A stretch of DNA of 6,829 nt from the NCBI GenBank assembly GCA_050744245.1, contig JBOGGX010000129.1, forward strand, positions 1 to 6,829, given 5' to 3'. Shown piece after piece: positions 5,944-6,829 of this stretch (the stretch's first letter is position 1; the number at the start of each line of letters is the position of its first letter). The notes beneath the pieces were generated by a model. The model saw nothing but the letters and a program-made list of their open reading frames with translations, made no database searches and was not told the DNA's origin. The DNA is from JBOGGX01 sp050744245. GTDB taxonomy: Bacteria; Actinomycetota; Acidimicrobiia; Acidimicrobiales; JBOGGX01. The translations under genes were made by a program, and so were the position numbers.

Positions 5944-6582
5944 TCAGGCCCCGATGGCCAGGTAGCGGGTGCGGCGGGCGATGTGCTTGGCGTGATCGCC
6001 GAGCCGCTCGTAAAACCGCCCGACCAACGCCATCTCGACTGCGGCGGAGAAGCTCACCTCGCCCGAGCCGAGCCGCTCGTACAGCTCACGCTTCAAGGCG
6101 TTGAGCGGCTCGTCGATCTCGTTCAGGCGGTCCGCCGCGTCGGGGTCGCGATCGACGAAGGCGTCGGCCGACGCCCTCCACATCTGGCTGGTGATGGTGC
6201 CCATCTGCTGGACGATCCCCCGCAGCTTCGGCGGCAGCTCGTTGCCGAGGCCCTCGGCGGCCCGGCTGGCGATGTGCTCGGCCAGGTCGCCCGACCGCTC
6301 CAGCTCGGGGACGATGCGCAGCACGGTGAGCAGGAACCGGAGATCGTTGGCCACCGGTGACTGCAGCAGGAGGTTGCGCTCGACCAGCTGCTGGATGTCG
6401 GCATCGAGCTCGTCGATCAACTGATCGCGGTCGACCACCTTGCGGGCCAGGGCGCGGTCGCCGGCGAGGAAGGTGTCGGTGGCCGCGGCCAGGCTCTCGC
6501 TGACCATCGCGAACAGGCGGATCACCTTCTGCTCGATCTCCTCGAGCGCCTCGCGGAAGGCGATGCGGAGGGGTTCGGGCAC
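5944..6582 (-). CDS. phoU: Phosphate signalling protein PhoU
   Basis: The intact 212-aa protein matches the family's usual length. PhoU is a cytoplasmic six-helix protein that represses the PhoR-type kinase and the Pst phosphate transporter when phosphate is plentiful. It has two three-helix repeats, each with a metal-binding E-x3-D: ELERSGDLAEHI (Glu95, Asp99) and FYERLGDHAKHIA (Glu192, Asp196). SPVANDLRFL (75-84) is the conserved loop of the first repeat. The start is GTG at 6580-6582; the only Shine-Dalgarno-like sequence upstream is a weak GTAGG about 8 nt away. It is the first gene of a former phoU-DUF47-pit group whose other two members are now broken, so its remaining partner must be encoded elsewhere. 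A 14-bp palindrome sits just upstream and may serve as its operator. Confidence 0.95.
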   Translation of the reverse strand: MPEPLRIAFREALEEIEQKVIRLFAMVSESLAAATDTFLAGDRALARKVVDRDQLIDELDADIQQLVERNLLLQSPVANDLRFLLTVLRIVPELERSGDLAEHIASRAAEGLGNELPPKLRGIVQQMGTITSQMWRASADAFVDRDPDAADRLNEIDEPLNALKRELYERLGSGEVSFSAAVEMALVGRFYERLGDHAKHIARRTRYLAIGA

Positions 6583-6606
6583 AGTGAGAACCTACCGTCG
6601 CGGCTA

Positions 6607-6620
6607 GGTCACGCGTGACC
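6607..6620. promoter_or_regulatory. Perfect 14-bp palindrome upstream of phoU
   Basis: GGTCACGCGTGACC is identical on both strands and lies 24 bp before the phoU start codon. Its size and symmetry suit a dimeric helix-turn-helix regulator; the regulator itself is not identifiable from this window. It overlaps nothing but the edge of the possible gene remnant. Confidence 0.4.
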
Positions 6621-6627
6621 GCGCACC

Positions 6628-6663
6628 CGGCTCGTCCAGGTAAGCGCGCCGCTGGACGAGCCG
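6628..6663. repeat. 12-bp-stem hairpin between phoU and the insertion sequence
   Basis: CGGCTCGTCCAG (6628-6639) and CTGGACGAGCCG (6652-6663) pair perfectly around a 12-nt loop. Neither side is followed by a T-tract, so a classical intrinsic terminator is unlikely. It could still end transcription coming from the transposase or be a binding site, and together with the adjacent palindrome it makes this short region unusually symmetrical. Confidence 0.5.
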
Positions 6664-6706
6664 TCGCATGCGGTCGATGGCGTCCCACACCTCGACGAAT
6701 CGGGCT

Positions 6707-6829
6707 CTACGCGACCAAGCGTGGTTGGCGACCTCGGATTCGAGCGGCGGGGCGAGTTTGCCATTTGACGCCGCAGCGGAGCAGTAGTCGGAGCCGATAG
6801 TTCTCGAAGTTGCGGAACCCGTGCCCGAT
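6707..6829 (-). mobile_element. ISL3-family (IS204/IS1001/IS1096/IS1165) transposase, C-terminal end
   Basis: Forty codons enter from the right edge and end at TAG (6707-6709). GFRNFENYRLRLLLRCGVKW is the well-conserved last segment of ISL3-group DDE transposases, followed by QTRPAARIRGRQPRL and the stop. The catalytic residues would lie outside the window. GGGCTCTACGC (6702-6712) overlaps the stop codon and may be the start of the terminal inverted repeat, as ISL3 ends tend to begin with GG-rich sequence, but the other end is not visible. The strand matches phoU, so transcription from the IS could run into phoU. Confidence 0.8.

Larger units (their letters stand above)
6604..6699 (-). pseudogene. 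Possible C-terminal remnant of the gene that preceded phoU
   Basis: A 31-codon open stretch reads FVEVWDAIDRMRRLVQ and on to a TAG at 6604-6606, 21 bp before the phoU start. Composition and operon-like spacing look like the end of a real protein cut off by the neighbouring insertion sequence, whose transposase stop is at 6707. No family is recognisable, and a chance open frame is a fair alternative. The stretch also contains the hairpin at 6628-6663. Confidence 0.3.

Noticed and set aside
6086..6688. 200-codon - strand frame overlapping phoU
   Set aside because: It is out of frame with the intact PhoU protein and low-complexity (His/Arg/Pro/Gly).
1..6829. CRISPR array or defence system
   Set aside because: No regularly spaced direct repeats and no nuclease, toxin or modification gene signatures were seen.

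Overview
The window is GC-rich DNA with actinobacterial signatures: a WhiB-type regulator fragment, a TraB/FtsK-like transfer ATPase, a RepSA-type replication initiator and many GTG starts. It most likely comes from an actinomycete-type genome (Actinomycetota). A deeper lineage such as Acidimicrobiia is only a guess. The window is the integrase-proximal end of an actinobacterial integrative and conjugative element (AICE) joined to chromosome at a tRNA-Lys gene.

Element part, left to right, all on + (1-4924): the tail of an unidentified protein (2-115), a broken whiB-like gene (about 130-443), a frameshifted traB-like DNA translocase (440-1809), a 207-base gap with a nested inverted repeat (1879-1951), a RepSA-family initiator (2017 to 3501 as it reads now, originally to 3550), a small excisionase (3547-3762) and a tyrosine integrase (3762-4887). 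Starts and stops overlap or nearly overlap throughout (GTGA at 440, ATGA at 3547, TGATG at 3760), so this was one compact operon. In such elements Int and Xis move the element in and out of the tRNA gene, RepSA starts rolling-circle replication of the excised circle, and TraB pumps double-stranded DNA to the recipient.

Chromosomal part, all on - (4925-6829): tRNA-Lys(UUU), whose 3' end faces the integrase; a wrecked pit phosphate permease gene (5066-5666); a wrecked DUF47/PhoU-like gene (5667-5923); an intact phoU (5944-6582); a short regulatory-looking stretch with a perfect 14-bp palindrome and a 12-bp-stem hairpin; a possible tail of another gene; and the C-terminus of an ISL3-family transposase running off the right edge.

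The main oddity is the amount of damage. whiB, traB, rep and int each carry frame-breaking indels. DUF47 and pit have also lost whole internal blocks while keeping their remaining conserved pieces in order. xis, phoU, the tRNA and most of rep and traB are clean. Either this is a decaying element beside a decaying phosphate-uptake locus, or the assembly has clustered indel errors. The large deletions in DUF47-pit and the 7-bp tandem duplication in rep favour real decay for at least part of it.
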